The notes below the pieces were generated by a model. It was not told where the DNA came from. It worked only from the letters and a program-made list of their open reading frames with translations, and ran no database searches. From Dolomedes plantarius (lineage: Eukaryota > Arthropoda > Arachnida > Araneae > Dolomedidae): a DNA stretch of 64,000 nucleotides. The DNA is taken from assembly GCA_907164885.2 (NCBI GenBank), contig OU015490.1:213279344-213343343 (forward strand), in the 5' to 3' direction. Both the position numbers and the translations under genes were made by a program. Below are positions 11,640 to 22,900 of this stretch, piece by piece. How positions within the stretch are numbered: position 1 is the first letter of the stretch; every line of letters starts with the position of its first letter.

Positions 11640-12527
11640 GTGACAAAAATTAAATTAATCACATTTAAATTAGTCACAATATGTATAACTCATTAGTTGC
11701 TATGTATATTCAATAATGATGTATTAAATGAATGATATAATCTAGTAAAATAATCATTAATGAATTAAATTGACTAAAATCGATTTCATTAAACTGTCAT
11801 AATACTAATTAAAATAACTAAAAATGAAGACAATTGGAAATAAATTCATTTTACCTTTAATTGTAGCCCACTGCTTCGATACAGATATAATCGGTAATCT
11901 TCTGCTGACGTGATTCCAATTTCAATAACATTTCATGAATTTCTTTGCCCAATACATCAAATGACTCCAATCTCTTCTTCCACTGTTTGCGTAGACAAAA
12001 TCTTATTAATTACACTCATCGCTGCTGTAGTGTTTGATATGATGGGGATTTCGCCATTTATGTGCTCCACTTCATCAGCATCAAAAGCAGAATCTTCAAT
12101 TTCAGAATGATTCATTTTAATTTCTTATCCACAATATCTTCATCAGTCAAATTTTCACACGTAATGACTTCATCATCACATGTTTCGAACAATTGCACGC
12201 CACAATCTGACAATGATGAAATTTTGTGTTTTTCTATCCACATCGCGATAGGTAAATAAATCTTCATCATCTTCTTCTTATTCCACATTCTTTGTTTGTT
12301 CAACATTCGTTGTATTTTCAACATCCTTAAAAAGTTTAAATATAAAAAAATATCAGTTGTCGACTGAAAAAAATGTTTCTTTATAGACGATTCTTAAGAT
12401 TTCGGAGGTTCGCTATAAAAGTATAAATTAGCATAAAATTCAATAGTAAAACGGCGGGACCACAATTTTCGTTAGTTACATGCATGAGTTCGTTATATAC
12501 CGGGTTCGCTACAACGGGGTACCACTG
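11640..12527 (-). mobile_element. Pogo-like transposon remnant
   Basis: The right end, reverse-complemented, starts cagtggtaccccgttgtagc and sits against TA at 12528-12529, resembling pogo/Tigger termini. The left portion (11640-11830) resembles the interior of the MITE at 3720-4048 in reverse. A transposase C-terminal remnant lies between. No matching left terminus was found. Confidence 0.6.
11880..12330 (-). pseudogene. Pogo/Tigger transposase C-terminal remnant
   Basis: The minus-strand translation is strongly acidic and includes ENLTDEDIVDKK and, in another frame, SEIEDSAFDADEVEHINGE followed by AAMSVINKIL. An acidic segment plus a short helical repeat is what I expect at the C-terminus of pogo/Tigger (CENP-B-like) transposases. 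The DDE core is not present. Frameshifts separate the pieces. Confidence 0.5.
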
Positions 12528-12537
12528 TATATATATA

Positions 12538-12620
<83 letters not shown>
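12528..12620. repeat. (TA)n microsatellite
   Basis: A tract of about 45 units, filling exactly the space between the pogo-like right end and the next element. Confidence 0.97.
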
Positions 12621-12623
<3 letters not shown>

Positions 12624-13323
12624 GGTGTCTATAAAAGAACTCCGGGGTTTTAACAATTCATATCTCACTAACTATAAAAGATAGCAAAATTTAATCGATT
12701 TCTCTAAAAAGAGTAGCTCAAAAAGTTTTACTCATACCAATTGGGAATGTTTGTATCAACTGTTGGCGGCGCTGCAGGGCGTTGACCTTGAAATGACGTC
12801 GCGAAATTTGAAATGATGGCGACTCCGCAACAAAAGGCTCAATGTGTTATTTGGCTCATAGAAACGAAGTCTGTAGTAACCGTACAAAGAAACTTTCGAC
12901 ATAACTATGGTGTTAACCCGCCTTCTGACAAAACCATTCGTCAATGGTTCAGTGCATTTGTGCAAGTGTTTTGAAGCAAAAGTCGCCGGGTAGGCCGAGT
13001 GTGTCTCAAGAGGCATTTCTTCTGGGGGCATATCAAGAATCTTGTGTATGCAGAGAAAATCCGTGATGTTCAACATCTCAGGGAACGAATAGTCAATTGT
13101 GTGGCAACCGTCCCCCCAGACATGCTCGCCAGGACATGGGAAGAGGTAGAATACCGTTTAGACGTCTGCCGTGCCACTAACGGGGCTCATATAGAACTTT
13201 ACTAAGTGTTAAAAAAACTTGAAAATGTAAGCTTTTCAGTCATGTATAAAACATGTATGTATGTTTTTTATTTCATTAAAATATTTTGCCTCAAAACCCC
13301 GGAGTTCTTTTATAGACACCCTG
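12621..13323 (+). mobile_element. Mariner-like element, internally deleted
   Basis: Perfect 31-bp terminal inverted repeats lie at 12621-12651 and 13293-13323, starting cagggtgtctataaaagaac. TA lies outside each end. The 703-bp element keeps both ends of a transposase gene but has lost the catalytic middle. Perfect ends suggest it could have been mobilised in trans recently. Confidence 0.93.
12813..13205 (+). pseudogene. Mariner-like transposase, core deleted
   Basis: The first part reads as an N-terminal helix-turn-helix domain (CVIWLIETKSVVTVQRNF ... PPSDKTIRQWFSAF) of the DUF4817 type found in many arthropod mariner-like transposases. After a frameshift comes KSPGRPSVSQEA, then the reading jumps to the C-terminal segment LRERIVNCVATVPPDMLA ... 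EVEYRLDVCRATNGAHIE. The DDE/D catalytic region between these blocks is missing. Two adjacent ATGs (12813 and 12816) could both start it. The same C-terminal block recurs in the fold-back element at 27800-29120. Confidence 0.85.
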
Positions 13324-13339
13324 TATATATATATTTAAG

Positions 13340-13885
13340 AATAATAAATACAAAGTCACTCAACTGTATTACAAAGTATTTACTTTGCCTTTTAACAGCA
13401 AAATAAAAGTCCTCCCACCTCGGTTTATGTACCTTCTAAGCGACTAAGTATTGGAAAACATAGGACGTCACAGGCGATAATTCAATTTAGATTGTGATTT
13501 CTGGAGGTCAGTCTCGGTGATAAGCGCAGAAAGAGAAAAAAAAATTGAAGGGTAAATAAAGAAATGCCAAAGTATTCTGCCTCCCTCGTTACGGTCCTTC
13601 ACTTCTGCGAAATCGATGTCTGAGAATGGAACTTTGCCAAGACCGGCTGACCTGCAATTAACAGATCCCATCGTGGATAGTGGAAAATGAAAAATATCCA
13701 ATAGGTTTCAATGTAAAGTAAAAGTACAAGTAAATACGGTAATAAATATTCATTGGAATTTGAATTCTCAAATAATTTGACAGAATAACTCGAAAATTTG
13801 ACATATAACCCGATTCAATTGTTAGCATTTGAATATTTTGCACTATGACGCTTCTTGAAAATAATGTAATATTTTGAATGAAATG
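13340..13885. other. No recognised feature
   Basis: Ordinary-looking sequence between two transposons. No protein family, RNA or repeat was recognised. Confidence 0.4.
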
Positions 13886-13893
13886 ATTGTAAT

Positions 13894-14883
13894 TAGGGTT
13901 TTCGATTTTGAGCAATTTTTTTAAACCAGGGTTTCGGGTTTGACCGGGTTTTTTTTATTTAAAACCCGGGTTTTCCCGGGTTTACTTAGTTGGTTCCAGG
14001 GGGTCAATAACAAAGAACTAAAATAATAGATAGTTTATTAGAAGCCTTTAATTTATTTCAGAATTTCAAATATAAAAAATAATTTAATGTTAGATAACAT
14101 ATACATATATGTATAACATAAATAAAAGTGGTAAAAATACCTCATTTTTATAAAACTGCCTTAAAATTATCATTGGTTTATGTTCTGAGTTTATTAGGAA
14201 AGAGACCCATTACAGAAAATGCTCGTTCTGCTTCCACCGAAGTTGGTCGAATTGTTGTTAAAGACCTGTAAAGTTTATCTAGAATTTCTGGTCAGCTTAA
14301 AAATATAAAATTAAATATTAATTTCGAGAGCAGCATGTTAGCTCGTTATCAGGTGAGAGACCCAAATCCAGTGCGTCACTCTAGGACGTTACAAAAAACT
14401 TCCTTCTATTGCACGCAAAGCGCTTTCTATATGGGTGGGTCCACAGAATATTGTTTAACTACGCAATACAAAGCAGCGAGAACACAACACTAACGAGATA
14501 TATAACTAGACTAGACAAACACAAACCACAGAAAGCAGGCATGGTCCTGTAGCTGAAGTATTGCGCAATTCACACGGCATAACGCATGTGCTGCTGGGAA
14601 TCCCCAACTCATAAACTTGAGTGAAATAGAGTTATGGCGTACGCCGCCGCCAATATATCTCCATCATATTGCTTTTTTATACATTTGTTTGAGAGCCGTA
14701 CCGAGTCAGGCTTGTTAAATTCGGTCTTGGTTCTAAATTAAGGAATATAATTGGTATTCTATTGTATTAGATAAATAACTAATTCCCCTTGGTTTACATT
14801 GAAAATTCCCCGGGTTTCGGGTTCGTAAAATCTTTGAAAAACCCGGGTTTTCGGGTTCGGGGAAACCCGGGTCAAAAACCCTA
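13894..14883 (-). mobile_element. hAT superfamily transposon remnant
   Basis: An exact 8-bp duplication attgtaat lies at 13886-13893 and 14884-14891. The element begins tagggttttcg and ends aaaaaccct a. Both sub-terminal regions are filled with runs of aacccgggttt type, typical of some hAT families. A minus-strand dimerisation-domain remnant is inside. At 990 bp it is a deletion derivative. Confidence 0.92.
14130..14310 (-). pseudogene. hAT transposase dimerisation-domain remnant
   Basis: The minus-strand translation includes SVEAERAFSVMGLFPNKLRT, matching the conserved hAT C-terminal dimerisation block (an S/T-S-V-x-A-E-R-x-F-S type motif). A stop follows directly. No DDE catalytic residues are recognisable elsewhere in the element. 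Confidence 0.8.
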
Positions 14884-15099
14884 ATTGTAATATCTAATGT
14901 CGTCCAATTTAAAATATTTTATCCGTATGCAGAAAGATTTTGAAAAGGATGGTCATGAAAGACTTACCTGTTTTTTGTACAAGCAAGTTCTTAGGCGACT
15001 TATCGTAAGAATCATTGCTTCACATATAATATTTTTTTTACTTTAATTAGAATATTCATGACTGTTTTAAAAAATTTTCCTTTTAGTCCACTATTGGTG

Positions 15100-15250
15100 C
15101 TTTATATGGACACGAAAAACGTTTTTGTTAGAATATGGAGACAAAATCTTTTCACTCTACTGGACAAGATTGGTATTAGAGGAAAGATGCGGGGATGGAT
15201 TGGTGCTTTCTTGAGCAGTAGAAATATTAGAGTTAATCGTTTTTTTGACT
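15100..15250 (+). pseudogene. Non-LTR reverse transcriptase fragment
   Basis: It reads YMDTKNVFVRIWRQNL ... LLDKIGIRGKMRGWIGAFLS. This aligns by eye with the non-LTR RT segment around the first catalytic Asp (LDISKAFD-like), followed by the conserved L-x-K-x-G-I-x-G-x-x-x-x-W-I-x-x-F-L pattern. Only about 50 residues remain, with no second catalytic motif. The element boundaries are not visible. Confidence 0.75.
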
Positions 15251-15419
15251 TAGATTCTTCTAAATGACACTCATGATTTATCCGATTTTCTCGTATGTTT
15301 CCTGTAGCTCAATAACCCTGTTCACCAAGACTTTTCAAAAGATCAATGCTAGTAAAAAAATATCGAAATAAAAAGTGTATCTTGAAGGATTTACAATGTT
15401 CTTTGTGAGTTTCATAACA

Positions 15420-15930
15420 ACGCGGGTACGAAGAGGAGTTTCATTTCTTGCATCACATTCTTTACAGCAGTAGAGGAACCATAAACATCATTGGAATAAA
15501 ACTACTCAAAAAGCTCTGCTAGAGTTTTTCTTTCAATGCAGCTCCCATCTGCCCGAGCAAGTCATTTGTAGTTGAATCAGCCTGTATTTTCCATTTTGTA
15601 TATTCTGGTCATTTCTTCTTTATTCAAGATGATTGATGTTTTCAGCTTTTCGCCTCCACTTTGTTGAGGAAACACCAGAAGTTGTGGATGCTTAAGGCTT
15701 GAAATTGTATCCAATTCTAACCTCCAGAGACCCAGGAACGTCGTTTACAATACTCTCACCAGTATTTACTTCATTGTCATCTTCTTCTTCTTCGTTAGTT
15801 AGTTTTCTGGCATCTGGTGGTAACACAGCAATTTCAACATTGCTCTCCTCTGAATCTAAACCATTTAATAGTTCCAATACTTCCTCTAACTTCAAAAAAC
15901 TTTGCATTAACATGACCCTGCAGACGTAAA
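15420..15930 (-). pseudogene. PiggyBac transposase N-terminal fragment
   Basis: The minus-strand translation starts SFLKLEEVLELLNGLDSEES, runs through EIAVLPPDARKLTNEEEEDD and reaches VNDVPGSLEVR. This acidic leader with a V-N-D-V-P-G-x-L-E motif is characteristic of PGBD4-type piggyBac proteins. Further downstream a broken segment (KTLAELFE, STAVKNVMQEM) may be the start of the catalytic part. Nothing beyond it survives, and no TTAA-flanked ends were found. Confidence 0.6.
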
Positions 15931-16484
15931 ACGAATTGCAGGACTTCGATTTTATCCTTAGTTATAAGGTTAGAAATAATAACGTGTCAATTGCATGCTT
16001 TGTTTGCTTATCGTCCCACTGTCCTATTTAGAGGACAGTTAAAAAATAATGCACTACAACTTACCTAATAACAATAAAGTTTTAATTACAATAAAGTTTT
16101 AACAACATAATGATAAAGAAAGAAAAATCTCACATAAAAAATTCCCAGCCAAGTGTCCAAAGTAAGCAGAAAAGAAATTATTCAACTGTAAAGAGAAGAT
16201 ACAAAACACGCCCACTAACGCTGGTATTAACCAAATTTTCCAGAGAGGGCCGGTGAACGGGCGATACATAACTTACGCTGTCAGAAGCTAATACATACCA
16301 TTATATGTTCCAGCTGATACAATATTCGCAATCAACAAATATTCATTTCTACATGGTATTTTTCAGCCGTCCTTTAAATAGGAAAATGGGATAAAACGAG
16401 TTAAATATAATAATAAGGTGTTTCAAGATCTGTCAGGCTTTCGCAAGGCGTACCTCAAGGCCCAGTTAAAGCCACATTATATTA

Positions 16485-16487
<3 letters not shown>
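15930..16487. other. No recognised feature
   Basis: Mixed-composition sequence between the piggyBac fragment and the next (TA)n tract. Nothing recognised. Confidence 0.4.

Positions 16488-16567
<80 letters not shown>
16488..16567. repeat. (TA)n microsatellite
   Basis: About 40 units. The following 280 bp (16568-16848) contain no recognised feature. Confidence 0.98.
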
Positions 16568-16572
<5 letters not shown>

Positions 16573-16841
16573 TATTAGTACATTATTCATATTTAGTTGT
16601 TTAACATAGATAGATGTATACAGAGGGAAGCTAGTTACATTTAGATCGAATACAGCAGAGAGAACATAGCGTCTCTCCAAAACCGTATCCAAACGCTAAG
16701 TGTTCGCAGTTTCATTCTGACACACGAACAAAGGTACTCCTCCACAGCTAGGCGCCATACAGGAAATGGATGTAGTTACATAACGGGAGAGAGAATGTCA
16801 AATATAGCGAATTAATGGATGAGATTTAAAATTGGCCTTGT

Positions 16842-16848
<7 letters not shown>

Positions 16849-16907
<59 letters not shown>

Positions 16908-16921
16908 TACATATATATATG

Positions 16922-16953
<32 letters not shown>
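16849..16953. repeat. (TA)n tract interrupted by the gypsy 5' LTR
   Basis: TA run with scattered G and C interruptions, ending exactly at the TG that opens the LTR. A second tract starts where the 3' LTR ends (26936), as if one tract had been split. Confidence 0.9.
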
Positions 16954-16957
<4 letters not shown>

Positions 16958-17378
16958 GAAAATTGATTTGTGAGAGATGGAGCCTTCGACCTGAACGAAT
17001 TTTATTCCGTTGGGCTTAAGCGTCCAATAGGAAAGCTTTGCACGCGCATGACGTCACCTTTTCGGAGAGAGCATTAGGAGCTCACTCGCAGACCCCCCGC
17101 TGACATGGATGAGTAAAGTCGTGCCTTTTCCCGCGTCGCGTTTTTATCGAATTCGCTAAACGAATTGGGATATTTCGGAGTCCCCATCTCACAGGTGAAC
17201 CATGCTCTGTAGTAAAACCTTAATTTACCTTCCTCGTAACTTTGTAAATTGTAAATAGCGTGATGTCTTTTCTTTATGTGTTTAGAAGTAAATAAAATGT
17301 TAGTTTAGATATTAATCTTTTATTTCTTTCGTATAATTCTTTCCGTAAAGTTACTTACCCCTAGAACGCCGTCCTACA
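16954..17378 (+). repeat. 5' LTR of the gypsy element
   Basis: It starts tgtagaaaattgattt and ends gccgtcctaca, so it has the TG...CA limits of an LTR. AATAAA at 17291-17296 fits a polyadenylation signal. The last 165 bp match 26774-26938 almost exactly, which defines the partner LTR. Confidence 0.88.
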
Positions 17379-17380
17379 AA

Positions 17381-17399
17381 TTGGGGCCCCGGCCCAGAT
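17381..17399 (+). other. Primer-binding site, tRNA-Pro-like
   Basis: Two bases after the LTR comes ttggggccccggcccagatt. From its TGGGG it matches most positions of the known tRNA-Pro-type primer site (TGGGGGCTCGTCC...), with several substitutions. The assignment to tRNA-Pro is an inference from that resemblance. Confidence 0.5.
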
Positions 17400-18477
17400 T
17401 ACAACCTGCTTCCTTACATTAGGCATTGCCTAGGAACATCCTTACTTTTACTTCGTTTTCGTTTAAAGATTTTTATACTTTTACTTCAGTTTTCGGTTTG
17501 AAATAATTTTATTTTAACTAAGAGCATTTTTTTCCTTTCGGGTTCACCTTTTTCGATTTTCGCTCACAGACCAACGTCCTATGCTAATGTATTTTTTAAG
17601 TCCACAGCGAACAGATTCGCCAAAGAAATCAGCCCGCCAGCGAAAGAGGGACAGCACAACAATCGCCGAGAATCGCCATCGCCAGGTCAGTGATGTTTAT
17701 TATTAAGCCAAGGAAACAACGCCAAAGAACAATCGCCAATACATTGATTGTATTAACATAGTCATATTATTCGAGAGATATTACAATTACGTTGTATGAA
17801 ATATAAAAGTGTCGAAATTTCATTTGAATATTTATCTTTCCATGTTTATAAATTAAGAATAGTCTATATTTAAATATTTAACCTTTTTCTGATATCAGTT
17901 AACCCATTTTTATGGTATACAGCCTTGTTCGATATAGAACATTGAAAAGCTAAAGTTTTACCCTCAGAGTGTTTGTTTGCTATCAGATGTTAACAGTAGA
18001 GTAATAAAATAAAAAAAATCATTTCCGCTCGTTCGCAGACATTAGGCGAATTGCTGTCGCGACAGGTGTTTATCTTCTCTCTCTGTTTAGTCTAATGCTG
18101 AGACAGGATTTTTTGCATTTTGTGTGAAAACATGAGTTCAAATAATGTTCTTTTATTGCATCTTTTAAACCAGGGCAGGATATATATTTTTAAAAAGTTG
18201 TTTATGAATAAGTGGGTATTGTGAATAATTGAAAAGTTGTTTATGCATATGTTTTAGTGCATTTTTCGGATTTCAGAAGTTTCTAATATTTGTTTGTTGT
18301 ATTCGAATATCGTAAGAGATTGCATTTTATTGTTCACGTTTTATCTTTCTTCCTGGTTGAGCAAGAGTTTTTTTTTAAATGCGACTAAATAAATTTCTCA
18401 CATTGAGAATAAGTTTTGAAGAAATATTGAATTAATATTGATTTTAAATTAAATTTGTTCTCTTGCTGGCTCTTTAA
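17400..18477 (+). other. Gypsy leader region with a 38-codon reading frame
   Basis: An ATG at 17587 opens a short basic, Ser/Arg/Gln-rich peptide (SPQRTDSPKKSARQRKR ...), which ends near 17703. A gtcagt that could serve as a splice donor lies inside it. It could be the start of gag or a leader exon. No nucleocapsid zinc knuckle or capsid motif was found. The rest is AT-rich. Confidence 0.3.
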
Positions 18478-18689
18478 CCCTTCGCGACGGCAGTTCCGAT
18501 CACGCGCTTTCCTCTGAGGCCGGAAGTTTTTCTCGTGAGCGTACCCTCCAGGCCGGCGGACTTTTAAGAGCTAAGCCTAAAGTTACGAAAAATTCCGAAA
18601 TAGTAACATTTACAAACAAATCTATTTATTTAAGCTATATATGGGTTACTTACACATTCTTTTATTATTTTTCCACTAAAAAATTTTTG

Positions 18690-19500
18690 TTATACAGTTT
18701 AAAATATTTTTCGCTGGGACATAATGTCGAAATCCTACTCTCCCTTTCCACAGTAAGATACTTTCATCAACTGATATATTCCTATCAGGAATATATCCAG
18801 AATATGTCAATAATATATCAAGAACTCTGAAAGTTTTGAATAATTAAATCTAAAAAAGGTTTAATTTTTTCAATCTTTTTGGCATTAGTAGAAGTGAAAT
18901 GCAAGTATCGAAGAATTTCGATGCGTTGGTCCCGATTCATAACCTTACTGAAAAAAGGTTTTGCAATCATTGGATTCGTTGAGTAGTACATCTTAATTTT
19001 TGGTTTTTTAACGATACCCATTAAAATTGTCAAAGCAAATTAAACAAACATTTCTTCTTTAGTTACAGGCAAAAATACTTCGAGGATAAACTCTGTTCAC
19101 TTTCCGGATTTATGAACCTCTCATACGCATTAATTTGGTTAGTATAATATAATACGCATTAATTTAGTTATTAAATCCATTACAGTTTCATCAAAAAAAC
19201 ATCTGAAATAATACAATTCATTTGATACAGCATCATCGACTTTTATTCCGCATGCCGCTGTGAATGTTAGTAGAGTTAAATCCCTTACGGGAGAAGACCA
19301 CAAAGAAGTACCGTCCTGCGATATACTCAGAATAGAAATGTCTGATATATCTTCATAATCACTCTGATCTCCGTGTTCCAAATAAACAGATTCACCCGAC
19401 GAGATTTTTGTATCACTGTCACTACTTTCATTTTCAGACACATTTCTTATCAATTCAGAAATTTCGTCTTCTGTTAAATATTTTCTCCTTTTCTCCATAT
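18690..19500 (-). pseudogene. PiggyBac transposase, N-terminal half
   Basis: It starts MEKRRKYLTEDEISELI at 19500, followed by a Ser/Asp/Glu-rich segment. A broken linker follows, then MYYSTNPMIAKPFF, DQRIEILRYLHFTSTN and, in a third frame, NISVDESILLWKGR with the first Asp of the piggyBac DDD triad, then VGFRHYVPAKN. The remaining two Asp residues and the C-terminal cysteine domain are gone. Frameshifts occur near 19140 and 18810. Confidence 0.85.
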
Positions 19501-19833
19501 TAAATCATCAAAGGAAAGAAATCTCACTGCAACAGAATCTGATTCTGACTCAAAACCCATATACCCAATGCTACAATCCCACCGCAAAAGAAAAATAAAC
19601 AAAGATATCTCGTAAACAAAGACCACGTGCAAAGTTAAAATGCCCTACCCGCTGACAGCCAAACGCAATACATCCATTCCTCCGTTTGTTTACATAAAAC
19701 GATAGACCGCATGTGATTCATACTAGTCTTGTTTTCGAATAGAAGGTCCCAACTACGTGTACTCCAAATTTCATAGACATGCGGTGCCATCTTGTGCCCC
19801 AAAAATTAACTAATAAACGTTCCGAACTACTGA

Positions 19834-19934
19834 CACGTATAGGTGACGATCGGCCAGAAACGCGGATAGCTGCTGTCACGTATAGGTGACGATCGGCCAG
19901 AAACGCGGATAGCTGCTGTCACGTATACGTGACG
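19834..19934. repeat. 43-bp sub-terminal tandem repeat of the piggyBac element
   Basis: Two exact 43-bp units (19834-19876 and 19877-19919) plus a third partial copy from 19920, each starting cacgtata(g/c)gtgacg. In the last copy the sequence gtcacgtatacgtgac (19918-19933) is a perfect 16-bp palindrome. It lies about 15 bp from the terminus, where transposase-binding sites of such elements usually sit. Confidence 0.92.
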
Positions 19935-19953
19935 TTCGCCGCGAAAGGGTTAA

Positions 19954-22900
19954 GCCAGCAAAGGATTTTTCGGAGATTGTTAAAAGCTACAAGGCATTTC
20001 AAGATTCTTTTATGCATTGTAAAACGTAGTGAAAGGGAAAAAAAAAGAGTCAGTATAAGAAAAGGCCTTTTACATAAGTTTAAAAGATTGTTAGAAAAGG
20101 GAAACGTACGCAATAAAAATATATTTATGGTAGAGAGGGGAAGGTTTGGAAATAGCCGCCGCTCCCATATAAAGGCCCCCCATAAGAAAAGGCTTAGTAG
20201 TAAAATTAGATCGCGGTTAGTCAAAGGCCCCATGATAAAAGAGTTGCGTTGGACGAGGGTCAGTCGAAAAAGCCCCTTTAGAATAAGGAATGGGAATTGA
20301 AGGGATTGTAGTGAAATTTACGCAACAGTAGCAGTATTGTCGGATCATGGTCAGGAAAAGATGTTATAAAACTGACCAGGTGTTAGAAAATAAAATATTT
20401 AAAAAAATGTAGAAAGGAACAGGGGAAAAATGTGAAAGAATATGAAAATGTTTAGTATAGGTCCAATGAGAAGTGTGATTTTAATAAAAGAGAAATATTA
20501 GGGCCACTAGAAAAGGGTTTTAAGACGTAGGTGGAGTTTATATGGAGAAGAAAATACTGTGATGGAAGGTGAAAACATGTATGCAAAAAGTTGAGATAAA
20601 TATTAAGGGGTAGAAATGATACAGAATAGAGAGAAAAAGTTTTCAGAGAGATAGAGACAGAGTGTGCAGAGGATATAGAGGTGTGCAGAGGGCGAATAGC
20701 CTACGGGCTTGCCTGTGGTGGACTCTCGAGTCCACCCTGCCCCTTTACCTACAACCATGAGCGAAAAAGATGGAACAATGTTAATGTTCCCGTAGCAACG
20801 CCGAATTGGGGTAAGTCAGTCTCTACATTTCTGTTGCCTGTTGACAGTACTATTTTAAGATTTAAATTTAAATTAAAATCCCGTAAATGATACATACCTT
20901 GTTTTATCCGGTGAGGACCCAAATTGTTATTTGAAAGAACATTAATCATTTTAACACATTATTTTTTTCCATGTAGTTATAATCATTTTAATACGTAATT
21001 TAACTGTTTATTTGTGTAATAAATTTTCGTTGTTAATTTTGTAAATATTGGTCCTCATCATTTATATAAACATTTAAGTTGTGTCTAATCTTTTCTACAG
21101 TATTTACACGCTGGGTAAATAATAAACGAACCTGTAATATTTTAACTTAAATATGTTAAAACCTATAATCGGTAAAACGCCCCAGCAAATGGTTGCCGTG
21201 ACCATTCCATTTGATTTCTGTAATCACTTGGGTTTTAAAAAGAAAATTTTTTCCTATAAGGATATTAATTTTATAGTGAATATCTGTAAAAAAAAAATAT
21301 ATATAGACACAGTAAATATTCACCTCTTTTATTTTTCATTAGTTTAAATTAGGATTTTTTTTGACATGTTGTATACTATGATGATGCAATTTTTTTATTA
21401 TTATTAATTGTTTTAATTCTTGATCAAATACACGAATTTAAATTAGTTTCTTAATGTGTTTAAATTGTGAATACCTGTATTGGCATATCGTTATTATTAT
21501 AAAATGTATGTGTTTTAATATTCCTTTCAAATTTATATATTATATATATATCAGGAAAAATCATTTTATTATTATATGCACATTTCTGTCAGTAGAATAT
21601 ATGTATATCAATTTTTTTTGATTAACATGCCTGACTCTTAGAGTCTAATGCCTGATTCTTTAGGTAATTTATTGGAAAATTAGTAGAATTTAGCAATTTT
21701 ATTTCAATTTGACATGTGTGTGACTTTAGTCCAGAATTTTATTTTTGTGTATCTTAAAATTTTTATTTTATATTATGCCGTACTTTTAAGAGCAATGATA
21801 TAATTAGTATATTAATGATTAAGTGAATTTTTTTTCTTGATAGAAAATCATGTTTAATGTGTTATAATTGTGTTTTCATATATACCGTTAATGGGTTTCC
21901 GATTTCGAAATTTCATTAGGGTTTTATGCATGTATATATTTTTTTTCTTCTTTTCTATGTGTTTGCTATAAAATTTCTATTAAGATTTTAGGATTTATGT
22001 GTTGGTAGTTAGGATGTAATTAGAGTATGTTGATATCTTAATCTTCTGTGATTAAAATTTAAATTGTGCATGCTTATGGTACAAAAAATGGTTTAGGAGG
22101 ATATTATTTTTTTTAGACGTTTGAATTTCCTTTATTGTTTTAATGTATTTAGTGTATTATATCGACGCCCGTAGTCGCACTATTTAAATCCCAATTTAGG
22201 GAAAGGCGAAAAATAGTGCACGATTTGCCACTGTTTAGTGGGCAAAAATTGGTCACTTTCTAAAGAATTGTGCTCTCATAAGAGGGGGCGAAGAATAGAA
22301 TATTGCCCTTCGAAGAGAGGGGAGTGCAGTTGCGGTTTTTGTTCCTTTTCAAGTTTCTCCTGCGTTCCGTTTTGGCCGGGAGAGAAGAGGGAAATTATTT
22401 TCACAGTAGCTATGAATTAGAGCTATAGTGATAGAGCGAAGCATCGGGTTTTCGAATTGCGTATAGTTATGTACTGTTTGCTTGTTGTTCCTCGATGGGG
22501 GGAGTCAAACAATATCTTCAGGCCGTGCTGAGTACGGTTTCAAGAAAGTAGAAGCGAAACGTATCTCTTTTGCTTTTATTTACTCTTTTTATTATTTATG
22601 TAATTATTTTTATTGCGTTTTCTGTTTTTTTTAAACTCATTTTCTATGTTTGTTATTAATGAGTGAATTTAACATAATAATGAATAGGCATGGGGAATAA
22701 TGAATGATTTTGATTTTCTGAAAATTGTCTCCTATAAGAGGAGAACAGATGAAATTCACAATCGCTTCACTTACAATTAACTCTCTGGTTCGTAAATTTA
22801 TAAGACGATATTTGATCGTTGCGGACAGATAACGGAGAACAGTGAAGAATGGAATTTTTTCGAAATTTCCCACGCGAGAATCGCGATATTCTGAAATTCG

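Larger units (their letters stand above)
18478..19949 (-). mobile_element. PiggyBac-like transposon, deletion derivative
   Basis: TTAA is duplicated exactly at 18474-18477 and 19950-19953. The left end is cccttcgcgacggca. The right end, reverse-complemented, is ccctttcgcggcgaacgt. The minus-strand transposase remnant covers the N-terminus and the first catalytic region only. Inserted in the gypsy internal region. The flanks outside TTAA (ttgctggctctt and gccagcaaag) are near-mirror images. Confidence 0.93.

Noticed and set aside
19929..20300. 123-codon basic frame right of the piggyBac as a gene
   Set aside because: It starts inside the piggyBac terminal repeat, crosses the TTAA border and has no recognisable motif; the length comes from purine-rich sequence.
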